Origin: Paraburkholderia metrosideri
Lineage (GTDB): Bacteria; Pseudomonadota; Gammaproteobacteria; Burkholderiales; Burkholderiaceae
Assembly: GCF_904848625.1 (NCBI RefSeq)
Contig: NZ_CAJHCP010000010.1
Coordinates: forward strand, 124,001-188,000
DNA: 64,000 bases
Direction of reading: 5' to 3'
The translations under genes and the position numbers were made by a program. The notes beneath the pieces are model-generated. The model made no database searches, was not told where the DNA came from, and saw only the letters and a list, made by a program, of their open reading frames with translations. Below are positions 19,023 to 28,123 of the stretch, in pieces. The stretch's first letter is position 1. Each line of letters opens with the position of its first letter.

Positions 19023-19628
19023 TCACGGCACCATGCGCTTCAGAACCGATTTACGATCGATCCACTGATGCTTCAGCGCACCGCCGATATGCATCGCGAG
19101 CAATGCATAAAGCGCGTAACCGAGCCACGTATGCAATGCGCCGAAGCGGTCATGCAAATGCAAGCTTTCCTTCAGCGCCGGATCGAGATTCATCACGAAG
19201 CCGATACGCGGCCACGGGAACAGATTGAAGAGGCGCATCGGGTGCGTGGCCGCGTCTTTCCACGCGGAATCGTGCAGCCAGCCGGACAACGGCAGCGCAA
19301 TCATCAGCAGATACAGCAGAAAGTGGGCGACATGCGCAGCCATTTTTTCCCAAGATGGAAACTCGCGCGGCAGCGGCGGCGGCTTGTGCGACACACGCCA
19401 CAACACGCGTAGCAGCGCAAGACCCAGTACCGTGATGCCGATCGACTTGTGCGTATCGACCACCGGACGCACCCAGTCGTCGGGCAACGAATCTGCGCTC
19501 AGGCCGAGCACGACGTTGCAGATGATCAGCAGCGCGATCAGCCAGTGCAGCGTGATGGCTGTTCTGGTATAGCGCGTCGGCACTGGCGTGCCGGTCGAAT
19601 CGGCCAGAGAGTCGGCATGGGAATTCAT
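19023..19628 (-). CDS. Cytochrome b561 family protein
   Basis: 201 residues, four membrane helices. Candidate haem ligands are His residues in ITLHWLIALL, VDTHKSIGITVL, MAAHVAHFLLY and ALHTWLGYALYALLAMHIGG, the His pattern of bacterial cytochrome b561/YceI-associated b-type cytochromes. It transfers electrons across or within the inner membrane, typically from quinol to a periplasmic acceptor. The electron acceptor is not evident. It is probably the first gene of a unit with the GT2 gene. Confidence 0.9.
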   Translation of the reverse strand: MNSHADSLADSTGTPVPTRYTRTAITLHWLIALLIICNVVLGLSADSLPDDWVRPVVDTHKSIGITVLGLALLRVLWRVSHKPPPLPREFPSWEKMAAHVAHFLLYLLMIALPLSGWLHDSAWKDAATHPMRLFNLFPWPRIGFVMNLDPALKESLHLHDRFGALHTWLGYALYALLAMHIGGALKHQWIDRKSVLKRMVP

Positions 19629-19955
19629 GATGGGTCCGTCCGCGAATTCAATGCTGCGAAAGCTGTTTGAAAAAACGGCTCCTAGGGGAGCAGAGTCCGG
19701 ATGCGCTGCCGGTATTGAGCTAACGCTTCAGTTTGCCGTTTTATTCCGCTACGCGCTTAAATGGTTGTTTCAGATTATTTCTGATCGCGCGAGATGAGGA
19801 GCGTTCATCGGGAACGCAAAGGTGCCGGTATCGGATAGAGCGCTATTGTCGTTGCTTTGGCGCGGCTTCGCTGGGGGTGCGTGAGAAACGCGAAATCGAA
19901 ATCTGATTGAAAGACCGGCGCGCATCGGTCTTAAACACGACAGCCCGGCCTTCGT
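19629..19955. other. Intergenic region without a supported gene
   Basis: About 330 bp upstream of the cytochrome b561 gene and downstream of the methyltransferase gene. It is somewhat AT-richer than the flanks around 19700-19790, in keeping with a promoter for the cytochrome gene. I see no convincing hairpin, repeat or open frame. Confidence 0.5.
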
Positions 19956-21059
19956 TTATCGCTTCACAAACCGGTAATGCCCAACGCCCCATTCATTCCC
20001 GTTCGCGTAACCGAACAATTCGGCCACCGCCATGTAAAACATCCGCCAGCGCTGTAACCAGACCGCAGCGTCTGTCGCTCCATAGGTATCCACGAGCATG
20101 GGCATCACGCGGTCACGCGCGGCGTCGAGCGCGGCCAGCCATTGATTCGCGGTGCGCTCGTAGTGCGTGCCACTCACCCACCACTGACGTTCGATTCGCA
20201 GATCGTCCTGAAAATTCAGCAGCAGCGCTTCTGACGGCATCGTGCCGCCGGTGAAAAAGTACTTCGACATCCAGTCGCTGCCGTCCTGAACGTCGAAGTG
20301 ATAGGCGAGCGTGCGATGCACGAAGATATGCACGAACAGCTTCGCACCGTCGCGCATCCAGCCGGAGATTTTCTCCAGTAACAGGCCGTAGTTCTTCATA
20401 TGCTCGAACATTTCAATCGACACTACACGGTCGAAGCCACCGCGAAGCTGCGCGTCGTCGAATTCGAAATCGACGATATTGCCCGTCACCACCGTTAGAT
20501 TGCGCAAGCCCGCCTCCGCCGCGCGAGCTTCGATGAACGCACGCTGTCCGTGCGAGTTCGACAACGCGACAATGCGCGCATGCGGATATCGCGCCGCCAG
20601 CCATAGCGACAACGACCCCCAGCCACAACCCAGATCGAGAATGCACTGACCGTCAGCCAGCTCCGCGCGTTCGGCGTAGCGTTCGAGCATGGCCGACTCC
20701 GCCTGCGCAAGCGTCTCGTTACCGGTCGGATAGAGGCAACACGAGTACTTCAGATGCGGCCCGAGATGGGCATGAAAAAACGCTGCGGGGACCTCGTAAT
20801 GCTGCGCGTTGGCGGCCTGCGTTTCGATTGCAATGGGACTCGCGCGCAGATCGTCGAGTAGACGGTTCAGCCGTTGCGCACGCAACTCGCCGTTGTTGAT
20901 CGCTTCGTCGCGCAAGCGTTGCCGCATCAACTGCCGCATACCGAAGCGGATCACGCCGTCAGGCAGCCAGCCGCGCTCGCAACTGTGGATCAGCCAGCCA
21001 TCGCGAGTGTCGGCGGGCGATGACGGCGGCATCGTGTGATCGGTCGTTGACAGGCTCAT
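19956..21059 (-). CDS. Cyclopropane-fatty-acyl-phospholipid synthase-like methyltransferase
   Basis: 367 residues. The SAM-binding motif I is ILDLGCGWGSLSLWLA (about residues 140-155). HYEVPAAFFHAHLGPHLKYSCCLYP just before it is the CFA/mycolic-acid methyltransferase signature, and RVVSIEMFEHMKNYGLLLEKI is the following motif. It is expected to methylate or cyclopropanate unsaturated acyl chains of phospholipids at the membrane, though members without the CFA N-terminal domain may have other substrates. It lies 63 bp downstream of a DUF1295 gene and near a lipocalin, supporting a lipid-modification role. Confidence 0.85.
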   Translation of the reverse strand: MSLSTTDHTMPPSSPADTRDGWLIHSCERGWLPDGVIRFGMRQLMRQRLRDEAINNGELRAQRLNRLLDDLRASPIAIETQAANAQHYEVPAAFFHAHLGPHLKYSCCLYPTGNETLAQAESAMLERYAERAELADGQCILDLGCGWGSLSLWLAARYPHARIVALSNSHGQRAFIEARAAEAGLRNLTVVTGNIVDFEFDDAQLRGGFDRVVSIEMFEHMKNYGLLLEKISGWMRDGAKLFVHIFVHRTLAYHFDVQDGSDWMSKYFFTGGTMPSEALLLNFQDDLRIERQWWVSGTHYERTANQWLAALDAARDRVMPMLVDTYGATDAAVWLQRWRMFYMAVAELFGYANGNEWGVGHYRFVKR

Positions 21060-21122
21060 GTGGCTGACTCCGTTGGCGTTATTGTCGATTTATCTAAAGG
21101 CTGAAAGCGTGCTCGAGCTTCT

Positions 21123-21899
21123 TCAGTGCCGCGGCGGCCAGGGAATCAGCGCGCTAGTGGTGCGCATGTAATCGGCGTAACCCGGACGCCGTTTCGCCAT
21201 GCTTTCTTCGAGCAACGGAATGCCGGAAAGCTTCAGCAGCAAGAACGCCATCAGCACGGGTGGCAACAACGTGAACCAGGCCCACGTGCTACCCATCGAC
21301 AACGCGATATACGCGAGCCAATGCACGCATTCGAAGAAATAATTCGGATGTCGCGAGTAACGCCATAAGCCGACCCGGCAAACCGTGTCGTGATTGGCCG
21401 GGTCCGCCTTGAAGCGCTGAAGCTGCCGGTCGGCCAGCCCCTCGCCCGCCACCGACGCGATCCACAACACGACAGCGAGCACCAGCCATCCGGTAGACGG
21501 TGGCGTCGCGCGGTACGACGGCACGAGGAACGCGATCGACAGCAACATCGAGATCACGACTTGCAACTGGAAGAACCAGAACATCTTGCTGGCGGCCTGA
21601 TCGCCCCATTGTTCGCGGAAGCGGTGATAACGCGCGTCTTCCGGCTTGCCAAAGTTGCGCTTCCATAAATGCGTGCCGAGTCGCGTGCCCCACACCAGCC
21701 CGCCGAGCGCGGTCAGCGCCCGGGTCAACGGGTCGCCGGTGCCGAGCACGGCATACAGCACGGCAACGAGGCCGAGCGAATAAGCCCAGATGGGGTCGAC
21801 CATGCCCGCGTTCGCGGTCTTCAACTGCCACGCCCACGTGGCGCTGAAGATCACGACAAGTCCGATCAGGGCAATCACGACAGCGGCAGGTGGCGACAT
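21123..21899 (-). CDS. DUF1295 membrane protein (steroid 5-alpha-reductase-like)
   Basis: 258 residues with about six membrane helices. The C-terminal half has the isoprenylcysteine methyltransferase/steroid-reductase-like motif GLWRYSRHPNYFFECVHWLAY followed by GIPLLEESMAKRRPGY, characteristic of DUF1295 proteins. Such proteins are commonly encoded beside CFA-type methyltransferases, as here, and are presumed to act on lipids. The exact reaction has not been assigned for this group as far as I know. Confidence 0.88.
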   Translation of the reverse strand: MSPPAAVVIALIGLVVIFSATWAWQLKTANAGMVDPIWAYSLGLVAVLYAVLGTGDPLTRALTALGGLVWGTRLGTHLWKRNFGKPEDARYHRFREQWGDQAASKMFWFFQLQVVISMLLSIAFLVPSYRATPPSTGWLVLAVVLWIASVAGEGLADRQLQRFKADPANHDTVCRVGLWRYSRHPNYFFECVHWLAYIALSMGSTWAWFTLLPPVLMAFLLLKLSGIPLLEESMAKRRPGYADYMRTTSALIPWPPRH

Positions 21900-21964
21900 G
21901 CGACTCTCACTTTATGGCGATGCGGGTTATACGCGAGAACGCTGGAATCGGATGCGATGCCAGG

Positions 21965-22582
21965 CTAGTCCTTGTCACCGGGAGAAGAGAAACCTGCTTT
22001 GCCCACTTGATCCGGCCGTTGCGGCACGCGCCGGAAACGCGACGTGTCGTAGCCCATGGCGTCGAGCCGGGCAAGCAGCGAGCGATACATGTCGTCGCTG
22101 ATATCGGGCTCGCGCGCGAAGATCCAGCCGAGGCTTTTGTCCGGATAGCCGAGGATCGTATAGCGGTAGTCAGGGTCCACGTAGAGCGTCAGTTGCGTGA
22201 CATGGACCGGCCAGAACAGTTGCACGCTCCATTCGCCGCCGTCCTTGCCCGGCACCGGCGTGTCGAGGAACTGATAATGCTTTTCCGCTGCATCGAAGCT
22301 CTTTTTGCGCGCGTAGTACGAATCGTCGATCTTGCCGTCGGCGCGCAATTTCCATTCCGCGCGGCTACCCAGCATGTCGCGCTCGGCGAAATACGGAATA
22401 TTCGCGATGATGTACCAGCGGCCCATATAGCGCGGCAAATCGACCGGCACCGTGGACAGCGGCTGGTTCGCCCGGGGATTCGGGTTCGGTGGATCGTTGG
22501 AACAGCCGGTGATGGACAGCAGCAGCATGGCGGCCGCGGTTGCGGCCGCAGCGACGGCGGCGACATGGACAATACGGCGCAT
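21965..22582 (-). CDS. blc: Outer-membrane lipocalin (Blc-like lipoprotein)
   Basis: 205 residues. A signal peptide ends in the lipobox SITGC with lipidated Cys near residue 27. The lipocalin GxW motif is MGRWYIIANIPYF, followed by strands with YTILGYPDKSLGWIFAREP, typical of bacterial lipocalins that bind fatty acids or lysophospholipids at the outer membrane. It is upstream of the DUF1295 and methyltransferase genes on the same strand with a 65-bp gap, suggesting a shared lipid-homeostasis function. The symbol reflects family membership. Confidence 0.88.
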   Translation of the reverse strand: MRRIVHVAAVAAAATAAAMLLLSITGCSNDPPNPNPRANQPLSTVPVDLPRYMGRWYIIANIPYFAERDMLGSRAEWKLRADGKIDDSYYARKKSFDAAEKHYQFLDTPVPGKDGGEWSVQLFWPVHVTQLTLYVDPDYRYTILGYPDKSLGWIFAREPDISDDMYRSLLARLDAMGYDTSRFRRVPQRPDQVGKAGFSSPGDKD

Positions 22583-22675
22583 GACGAAGGCCTCAAACGT
22601 AGCGGTGTTAATAGCTACTACGTTCTGGCGGGTCAGATGGATGCGCGGTGCGGTGCGGCGTGCATCCGTGCTGAA

Positions 22676-23518
22676 TCAAAGCCCCAGGCAAACCGCGCCC
22701 GCCGCGACGACTACACACGCTAGCCAGCGCTTCCCGCTCACCTCTTCCCGCAACAACACGCGCCCGATCAGCACCGCAAACACGACGCTCGTCTCGCGCA
22801 ATGCAGACACCGCGCCCATCGCGCCAGACTGCATCGCCCAGATCACAATGCCGTACGCACCAATCGACACCAGCCCGCCGGCCAGCGAAGACCCTACCGC
22901 CATCGGCGCGGTCCGCATCGGCGTCCACAACGCGGCCGATCCACGCGACACGACGAACAGCAGCGGCATCAGCCAGTAAAACAGGAACATCCACGCGGTG
23001 TAGGCAAGCGCCTGACCGTCAGACAAACGCACGCCAATACCGTCGATCACCGTATACAGCGCAATCGTCGCGCCAGTGGTTAGCGCGGCCAGCGCACCTG
23101 CGCGCGACACATGGCTCCCCTGCAACGCGATCGCGAGAATGCCGCCCGAGATCAGCGCAATGCCTAACGCGTGCAGAGGACCGATCGCCTCATGCGCGAA
23201 GAATGCCGCGCCGAGCGTGACCAGCAGCGGAGACGAGCCGCGCGCGATCGGATACGCGTGCGCGAGGTCGTTACGTCGATACGACCGCACGAGACTGACG
23301 TTGTAGACGATATGCACGAGCCCCGATGCGACGATATACGGCCACGCCGCGCGAGCCGGCGGCGGCACGCATGCGACCACGAGCGTCGAGACCGTTGCGA
23401 TGGCGATGCTCATCCACGTCATCGAAAGAAAGCGGTCGCGATTGCCATGCAGCATCGCGTTCCAGCTGGCGTGAAGCAGGGCGGCGATGAGGACGAGACC
23501 GCCGGTATAACTGAGCAT
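22676..23518 (-). CDS. EamA-family drug/metabolite exporter
   Basis: 280 residues from the ATG at 23518 (MLSYTGGLVLIAALLHASWN). The frame to 23722 crosses the divergent LysR start and is rejected. Ten hydrophobic helices in two EamA repeats are visible, with conserved Trp/Asn in ASWNAMLHG. It is predicted to export a small metabolite across the inner membrane. It is divergent from a LysR gene with an inverted repeat between them, so it is probably its target. Confidence 0.85.
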   Translation of the reverse strand: MLSYTGGLVLIAALLHASWNAMLHGNRDRFLSMTWMSIAIATVSTLVVACVPPPARAAWPYIVASGLVHIVYNVSLVRSYRRNDLAHAYPIARGSSPLLVTLGAAFFAHEAIGPLHALGIALISGGILAIALQGSHVSRAGALAALTTGATIALYTVIDGIGVRLSDGQALAYTAWMFLFYWLMPLLFVVSRGSAALWTPMRTAPMAVGSSLAGGLVSIGAYGIVIWAMQSGAMGAVSALRETSVVFAVLIGRVLLREEVSGKRWLACVVVAAGAVCLGL

Positions 23519-23566
23519 GCTGATTCCGCGTGGTAAATAGGAGCCGAGGTGGAAAGAATATCTATC

Positions 23567-23583
23567 TTGTAGCCCCGCTACAA
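23567..23583. promoter_or_regulatory. Candidate LysR operator (T-N11-A inverted repeat)
   Basis: TTGTAGC and GCTACAA form a perfect 7-bp inverted repeat with a 3-nt spacer, fitting the T-N11-A LysR-box pattern. It lies between the divergent eamA-type and lysR genes, 42 bp before the LysR ATG and 49 bp before the exporter ATG. Confidence 0.6.
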
Positions 23584-23624
23584 ACCAGATAAATTCCCTG
23601 TTCGCGTTAGATAAACTCTTGCGA

Positions 23625-24533
23625 ATGAAACGACTCCTGCCCCCGCTCAATGCATTGCGGGCCTTCGAGGCCGCAGGTCGCCTCGGCAGCTTCAAGGAAG
23701 CCGCCGCCGAATTGCACGTCACTCACGGCGCGATAAGCCAGCACGTGCGTTTGCTTGAAGAATGGCTTGGCGCGCCGCTGTTCGAGCGCCATAACCGGCG
23801 CGTGGCGCTGACTCCAGCAGCGCAGGCGTATCTGGCGGAGATCGGCCCGTTGTTCGAGCGGCTCTCGCAGGCAACCGCCCGATACGGCTTCCCCGACACG
23901 GTCTCGCGAACCCTCACAGTCAATGCGCCGGCCACCTTCACCTTGCGCTGGCTGATACCGAGGCTGGCGCATTTCCGCGCCGAACACGCCGGTGTGGATG
24001 TCGACGTGGACACCTCGAACGAACCGCTGGAGAGTTTGAAGGAGAACTACGACATCATCGTTCGGGGCGGTCCGGACACGTTCTACGGTTACTCGATGCG
24101 GCCATTTCTGTCCGAAGAAAGGCTTCCGGTCTGCAGTCCCGCGCTGTTGCAACGATTGCCGCTGCGCACGCCGGACGATTTGCGGCACCACACGTTGCTG
24201 CATACATCGAGCCTTCCGCGGCTTTGGCCGGACTGGCTGACGAGCGCAACCATTTCTACGCTCAAACCCGCTGCCACACTCACCTTCGACCATTTTTATC
24301 TGACCTTGCAGGCAGCGATCGATGGAATAGGCATTGCGATGGGGCCGACCGCGCTCGCTTCAGACGATCTTGCGGCCGGCCGCCTTGTTACTCCATTTGC
24401 CGGTCCTCGTTTGCAGTCGCGGAGTTATTGCACGTATGTTCCGGAGGGAAAATCCGCGAACGAACTGGTCGAGCTTTTCCGCTCATGGCTTGAGCAAGAG
24501 GGAAGACGTTCACAAACGGATGCGGCGCCTTAA
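23625..24533 (+). CDS. LysR-family regulator (GcvA-like)
   Basis: 302 residues from the ATG at 23625 (MKRLLPPLNALRAFEAAGRL); a TTG six bases earlier is possible but less likely. The helix-turn-helix is in SFKEAAAELHVTHGAISQHVRLLEEWLG, and the effector-binding domain follows. The PPLNALRAFEAAGR start is typical of the GcvA/AmpR-like subgroup. It probably regulates the divergent EamA exporter through the inverted repeat at 23567-23583. Confidence 0.92.
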   Translation: MKRLLPPLNALRAFEAAGRLGSFKEAAAELHVTHGAISQHVRLLEEWLGAPLFERHNRRVALTPAAQAYLAEIGPLFERLSQATARYGFPDTVSRTLTVNAPATFTLRWLIPRLAHFRAEHAGVDVDVDTSNEPLESLKENYDIIVRGGPDTFYGYSMRPFLSEERLPVCSPALLQRLPLRTPDDLRHHTLLHTSSLPRLWPDWLTSATISTLKPAATLTFDHFYLTLQAAIDGIGIAMGPTALASDDLAAGRLVTPFAGPRLQSRSYCTYVPEGKSANELVELFRSWLEQEGRRSQTDAAP

Positions 24534-24832
24534 TCAGGTAGTCACCGGAAGCAACCGCACGGGGTCAAGAAAAGCCACGCACCATCGCACCGCCCTGCAC
24601 CAGCGGCGGGCTTAAAAGCCACCTTTTCTGACCTCCGTCAACGCTATATCCATTGATTTTCCGCTACCGCCCATTGCGCGCGGCTTGATCGCAAAGCAAG
24701 AAAATAATCTCTGTGAATCAGATCGCGCGATAGATCGATTCAATTGGCGTGCCGGCGGATCGCATCCTGTAATGGACAGCTGTTGCCCCCCGTACTCCCC
24801 TCCCCAACCCGCCGGCCCATCCGGAGATTTTG
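24534..24832. other. Intergenic region, nothing supported
   Basis: About 300 bp with no open frame of interest. A CCGGAG-type ribosome-binding site near 24821 serves the following small gene. Confidence 0.5.
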
Positions 24833-25036
24833 ATGTCGCAGCCTGAACCCGATATAGACGAAGTGGTCAGAAGCATCGCTGAAGAGACCGATACACCCGC
24901 GGAAACAGTGTCGCGCATGTACGCGGACACGTTGGCCACTTACCGGCATGAAGCGCGCGTATTCGATTACGTGCCGCTTTTCGCGGCAAAGAAAGTCCGC
25001 GATCAACTTCGTCATACATCGAATCGTAAGCACTGA
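24833..25036 (+). CDS. DUF3562 family small protein
   Basis: 67 residues from the ATG at 24833 (MSQPEPDIDEVVRSIAEETD), with CGGAGA upstream. The motif IAEETDTPAETVSRMYADTL followed by a short basic end (VPLFAAKKVRDQL) matches the DUF3562 family, common in Burkholderiales and with no known function. The helix-rich pattern suggests a small DNA- or protein-binding domain, but this is inference. Confidence 0.75.
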   Translation: MSQPEPDIDEVVRSIAEETDTPAETVSRMYADTLATYRHEARVFDYVPLFAAKKVRDQLRHTSNRKH

Positions 25037-25594
25037 CGCGGCGGCGCGCGGAGACCACCGCCTGTCTGATGTCTAATCGTGTGGGGGCGCCCCATTCGCG
25101 CGGCGCCCGTTACATGCTCACCCCGGTTCCTCTTTCCTTCTGCCAGACTCTCGCCCTAAGCCATCGAGCTGCGGGGATCGAATGCGCGTGACAAACGTAC
25201 GCGCGGGTATCGCCAGCCTGTGCGCCGCGCGATGCGAACAGGCTTAAGCCACGCGCGCCTGTCTCCCACTTTCTCTTCCCCCGCACGTCTCGCTTCTTTT
25301 CTTGACCAGGACGCCGGCGCACTTTTGTGCGCGCAGCGCATTGCACGCTACACCAAGATGTGGCACAAGATGCGTGGCGCTGAAAGTTGCCTGCTACCCG
25401 AGCAATTGCGGTCGATCCACACACTGCCACTGAGGGACCGGCGACACGCTCGTGCACGGCAAACGGCTGGGTGTTATCTACTGGTCATAAACGCAGCGGC
25501 CTTTCCGGACGATGTATTTATGCCATCGCGGGCCCGGGGCAATCGTTTCCCGACGTCGTGAATAATTGGCAATCTTTATCGAGGAATTCAGATC
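25037..25594. other. Intergenic region, nothing supported
   Basis: About 560 bp between the DUF3562 and GNAT genes. Open frames here are short and arginine-rich in the manner of GC-rich shadows. No repeat, RNA gene or clear promoter is visible to me; GAGGAAT just before 25595 is the GNAT ribosome-binding site. Confidence 0.5.
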
Positions 25595-26056
25595 ATGTCG
25601 GACATGTTGAAAATACGCAGCGTTATCCCTGAAGACTTCGACGCATGGCTTCCGCTGTGGGACGCGTATAACGCGTTCTACGGCCGCTCCGGCGAGACGG
25701 CACTGCCGCGCGAGATCACGCACATCACATGGGGACGCTTCTTTGACGGCTACGAGCCTATGCACGCGATGATCGCCGAGCGCGACGGTCAGTTGCTTGG
25801 TCTGGTCCACTTTCTGTATCACCGTCACACCACGATGGCGGGTCCGATCTGCTACCTGCAAGACCTGTACACACTCGACACCGAGCGCGGCAAAGGCGTA
25901 GGCCGTGCGCTGATCGAAGCGGTTTATGTCCGGGCCAAAACGGACGGTGCGCAGCGCGTCTATTGGCAGACGCATGAGACGAACGACACCGCGATGAAGC
26001 TTTACGACAAAGTGGCTGACCGCTCGGGGTTCGTCGTGTATCGCAAGGCGTTGTGA
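25595..26056 (+). CDS. GNAT-family N-acetyltransferase
   Basis: 153 residues. The acetyl-CoA binding motif A is LYTLDTERGKGVGRALIEAV (R/QxxGxG/A as RGKGVG), followed by TDGAQRVYWQTHETNDTAMKLYDKV, the typical GNAT C-terminal half. It transfers an acetyl group from acetyl-CoA to an amine; the substrate is not predictable. Single-gene unit with GAGGAATTCAGATC before the ATG and a GC-rich hairpin just downstream. Confidence 0.88.
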   Translation: MSDMLKIRSVIPEDFDAWLPLWDAYNAFYGRSGETALPREITHITWGRFFDGYEPMHAMIAERDGQLLGLVHFLYHRHTTMAGPICYLQDLYTLDTERGKGVGRALIEAVYVRAKTDGAQRVYWQTHETNDTAMKLYDKVADRSGFVVYRKAL

Positions 26057-26619
26057 TCGATGTAATAACGAACCCGCGACTCACGTCGCGGGTCTCAGCC
26101 TGCGAGTCGCTTTTGTATTCCGCTCATGTGCGGCGATTCCTTCCTTGTGCGTCTGCGCTCGACTGAGTCGTCAGGCCCGTTCAGCCACTCTGATCCTGGT
26201 GACGCTGACCCTATCCCGCTTTTCCCAATTCCCTTTGAAACTGCGAAATTTCCGACTTACAAAGAGAAATGTCGCAATTTCCGTCATAGCTTTCAGAAAT
26301 CGCCGACCGCTTCGTGCCGAATATACTTAATTTGGAAAAGCGCCCGATTTTTTAAGGCATTTCTGATTTCCCGAACAGCCTCGTTCAACGACCATCTCGA
26401 CTTCGAACCACAGGCCCATTTCGATGGCTGCGGCGTTCAGAATCCCGCGCCAGCCAAGCCGCGATGGCCGGCATGCGAGCAAAATTTGAACGCCGATTTT
26501 CATCGCGATTGCGCACGCGAAAACAAGTTATTGCGTGCAGGCCAATTCAATATGTGCCGCCTTCATCAGCGGCATATTTTATCTAAATAAATTTCAATTA
26601 TTAAATCGAAGGAACTGCA
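26057..26619. other. AT-rich leader upstream of the fimbrial operon
   Basis: About 560 bp with markedly lower GC than the surroundings, especially 26210-26360 and 26560-26620. No gene is supported. A TATACT element at 26322-26327 could be a -10 box but has no good -35 partner. GAAGGAA shortly before 26620 is the pilin ribosome-binding site. Such AT-rich leaders upstream of fimbriae often bind H-NS-like silencers; that is inference. Confidence 0.5.
26072..26093 (+). terminator. Possible terminator hairpin after GNAT gene
   Basis: ACCCGCGAC pairs perfectly with GTCGCGGGT across a 4-nt loop, 16 bp after the GNAT stop. No T-run follows, so termination is likely but weak or factor-assisted. Confidence 0.5.
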
Positions 26620-27165
26620 ATGAAATCGATTCGCCTCGTCAAGCTAGCGGCGGCTGCTGCAATGATTATCGCGTTGCCCATTGCCTCGCACGCGGCCGAC
26701 GGCACGATCACGTTTAACGGAAGCATCACCGCGCAGACCTGCACGATCAACGGCAATGGCGCGGGCGCGAAAGACTTCGTGGTGCAGTTGCCGAAGGTAT
26801 CGGCATCGTCACTGGCAAGCGCAGGCCAGACCGCTGGCCGCACGCCGTTCAATATCTCGCTGTCGGCCTGCACCCCGGCATCGGGAACGGTCCATGCGTT
26901 TTTCGAACCCGGCGCGACCACCAACGCCTCGACAGGCAATCTGATCCTGACCGCAGGGGGCGCGACAAACGTTCAGATTGGCTTGCTCAACTCGGACTTC
27001 ACCGCCATCAAGGCTGGCTACGCAGACGCGTCGCAAAACTCGAAGGCAGTCACGCTGACCAGTGGCGGCGCGACGCTCTCGTACTTCGCCGAGTACGTGG
27101 CGACCGGCGTCGCAACGGCTGGCGCGGCCAATTCGACTGTGATGTACACCCTCGCCTATCAATAA
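26620..27165 (+). CDS. Major fimbrial subunit (type 1 pilin-like)
   Basis: 181 residues. Signal peptide MKSIRLVKLAAAAAMIIALP ends at SHA. The mature pilin has the conserved early Cys (TAQTCTING), a second Cys about 40 residues on (SLSACTPASG) giving the pilin disulphide, and the C-terminal penultimate Tyr motif (YTLAYQ) used in chaperone-mediated donor-strand complementation. It is the first gene of a pilin-chaperone-usher-adhesin operon and is probably the most abundant product. A stable hairpin follows the stop codon. Confidence 0.92.
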   Translation: MKSIRLVKLAAAAAMIIALPIASHAADGTITFNGSITAQTCTINGNGAGAKDFVVQLPKVSASSLASAGQTAGRTPFNISLSACTPASGTVHAFFEPGATTNASTGNLILTAGGATNVQIGLLNSDFTAIKAGYADASQNSKAVTLTSGGATLSYFAEYVATGVATAGAANSTVMYTLAYQ

Positions 27166-27187
27166 GCGGTTTGCATCAACACAGAGT

Positions 27188-27216
27188 CGCGGAGCGAATG
27201 GCACGATCGCTCCGCG
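27188..27216 (+). promoter_or_regulatory. Intercistronic hairpin after the pilin gene
   Basis: CGCGGAGCGA (27188-27197) pairs perfectly with TCGCTCCGCG (27207-27216) over a 9-nt loop, without a following T-run. It lies between the pilin stop and the chaperone start, where it could protect upstream mRNA or partly stop transcription, giving more pilin than assembly proteins. Confidence 0.65.
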
Positions 27217-27251
27217 CAGCTTCCTATCCTTCCTTTCTGAGCAAACCAACC

Positions 27252-28016
27252 ATGGCTTTGAAAAGAGCGTTAAGTACTCTGCTGCGCGCAGGCGCAGTGG
27301 CGCTCGCTATGGCGAGTGCGTGGCACGCGCAGGCCTCCGTGGTGATTGCCGGCACCCGCATCGTGTATCACGGTGGCGAGGCCGAGCAAACCATCAAGTT
27401 GACCAACAGCGGAGAATCACCCGCGTTGACGCAAGCGTGGCTCGACAACGGGGATTCGACCGCGGCGCCTTCCGCGATCACGGTGCCTTTTACGGTGAGC
27501 CCCCCGTTCGCGCGGATCGATCAAGGCAAAGGGCAGACGCTGCGCATTCTGTACACCGGTGAACCGCTACCGCAGGACAAGGAGTCGGTGTTCTGGCTGA
27601 ACGTGCTCGAGGTTCCTCCGAAGCCATCCGCCGCTGCGGCTGAAGCCAATCTCCTGCAAATGGCTTTTCGTACCCGCATCAAGATGTTCTTCCGTCCTGC
27701 GGGCCTCAAAGGCAGCGCGAGCGAAGCGCCGGCGCAGATCAGCTGGCGCCTCATCCACGCTGGCGAGCGGAGTTTGCTTGAGGCGCGCAATCCCACGCCG
27801 TACCACGTGTCCTTCGCGTCGGTGAAACTCGTCGGCGACGGCAAAACGGCCAACTTCGACGAAGGCGCGATGATCGATCCCGGTCAGACACGTGAGTTGC
27901 CTCTTTCAGGCGAAGCGGCAGCGGGCACAACCGCGAGGGTGAGCTATCAAGCCATCGACGACTACGGTGGCCTGATTAACGGCGAAGCCACGCTGGCCCC
28001 GTCAAACACGAAATGA
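27252..28016 (+). CDS. Periplasmic fimbrial chaperone (PapD-like)
   Basis: 254 residues from the ATG at 27252 (MALKRALSTLLRAGAVALAM); the frame to 27171 has no reason to start earlier. After the signal peptide the PapD N-domain shows GTRIVYHGGEAEQTIKLTN, then FWLNVLEVPPKP, the conserved chaperone motif preceding the G1 strand, and RTRIKMFFRP. The C-domain follows. It binds pilin subunits in the periplasm and delivers them to the usher. Confidence 0.93.
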   Translation: MALKRALSTLLRAGAVALAMASAWHAQASVVIAGTRIVYHGGEAEQTIKLTNSGESPALTQAWLDNGDSTAAPSAITVPFTVSPPFARIDQGKGQTLRILYTGEPLPQDKESVFWLNVLEVPPKPSAAAAEANLLQMAFRTRIKMFFRPAGLKGSASEAPAQISWRLIHAGERSLLEARNPTPYHVSFASVKLVGDGKTANFDEGAMIDPGQTRELPLSGEAAAGTTARVSYQAIDDYGGLINGEATLAPSNTK

Positions 28017-28123
28017 TTGTCCGGTCAGCCCGATCCGGCTGACTCCTCGTATTTCCAAAATTTGCCATCTGAATGCTGCCAAGGCGGCAGGGTCAAGTTC
28101 GTTCGCCGCCAGGAGCCGTCGTC

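Noticed and set aside
26322..26327. TATACT as fimbrial promoter
   Set aside because: No acceptable -35 at a normal distance and nearly 300 bp upstream of the pilin gene; kept only as a remark.
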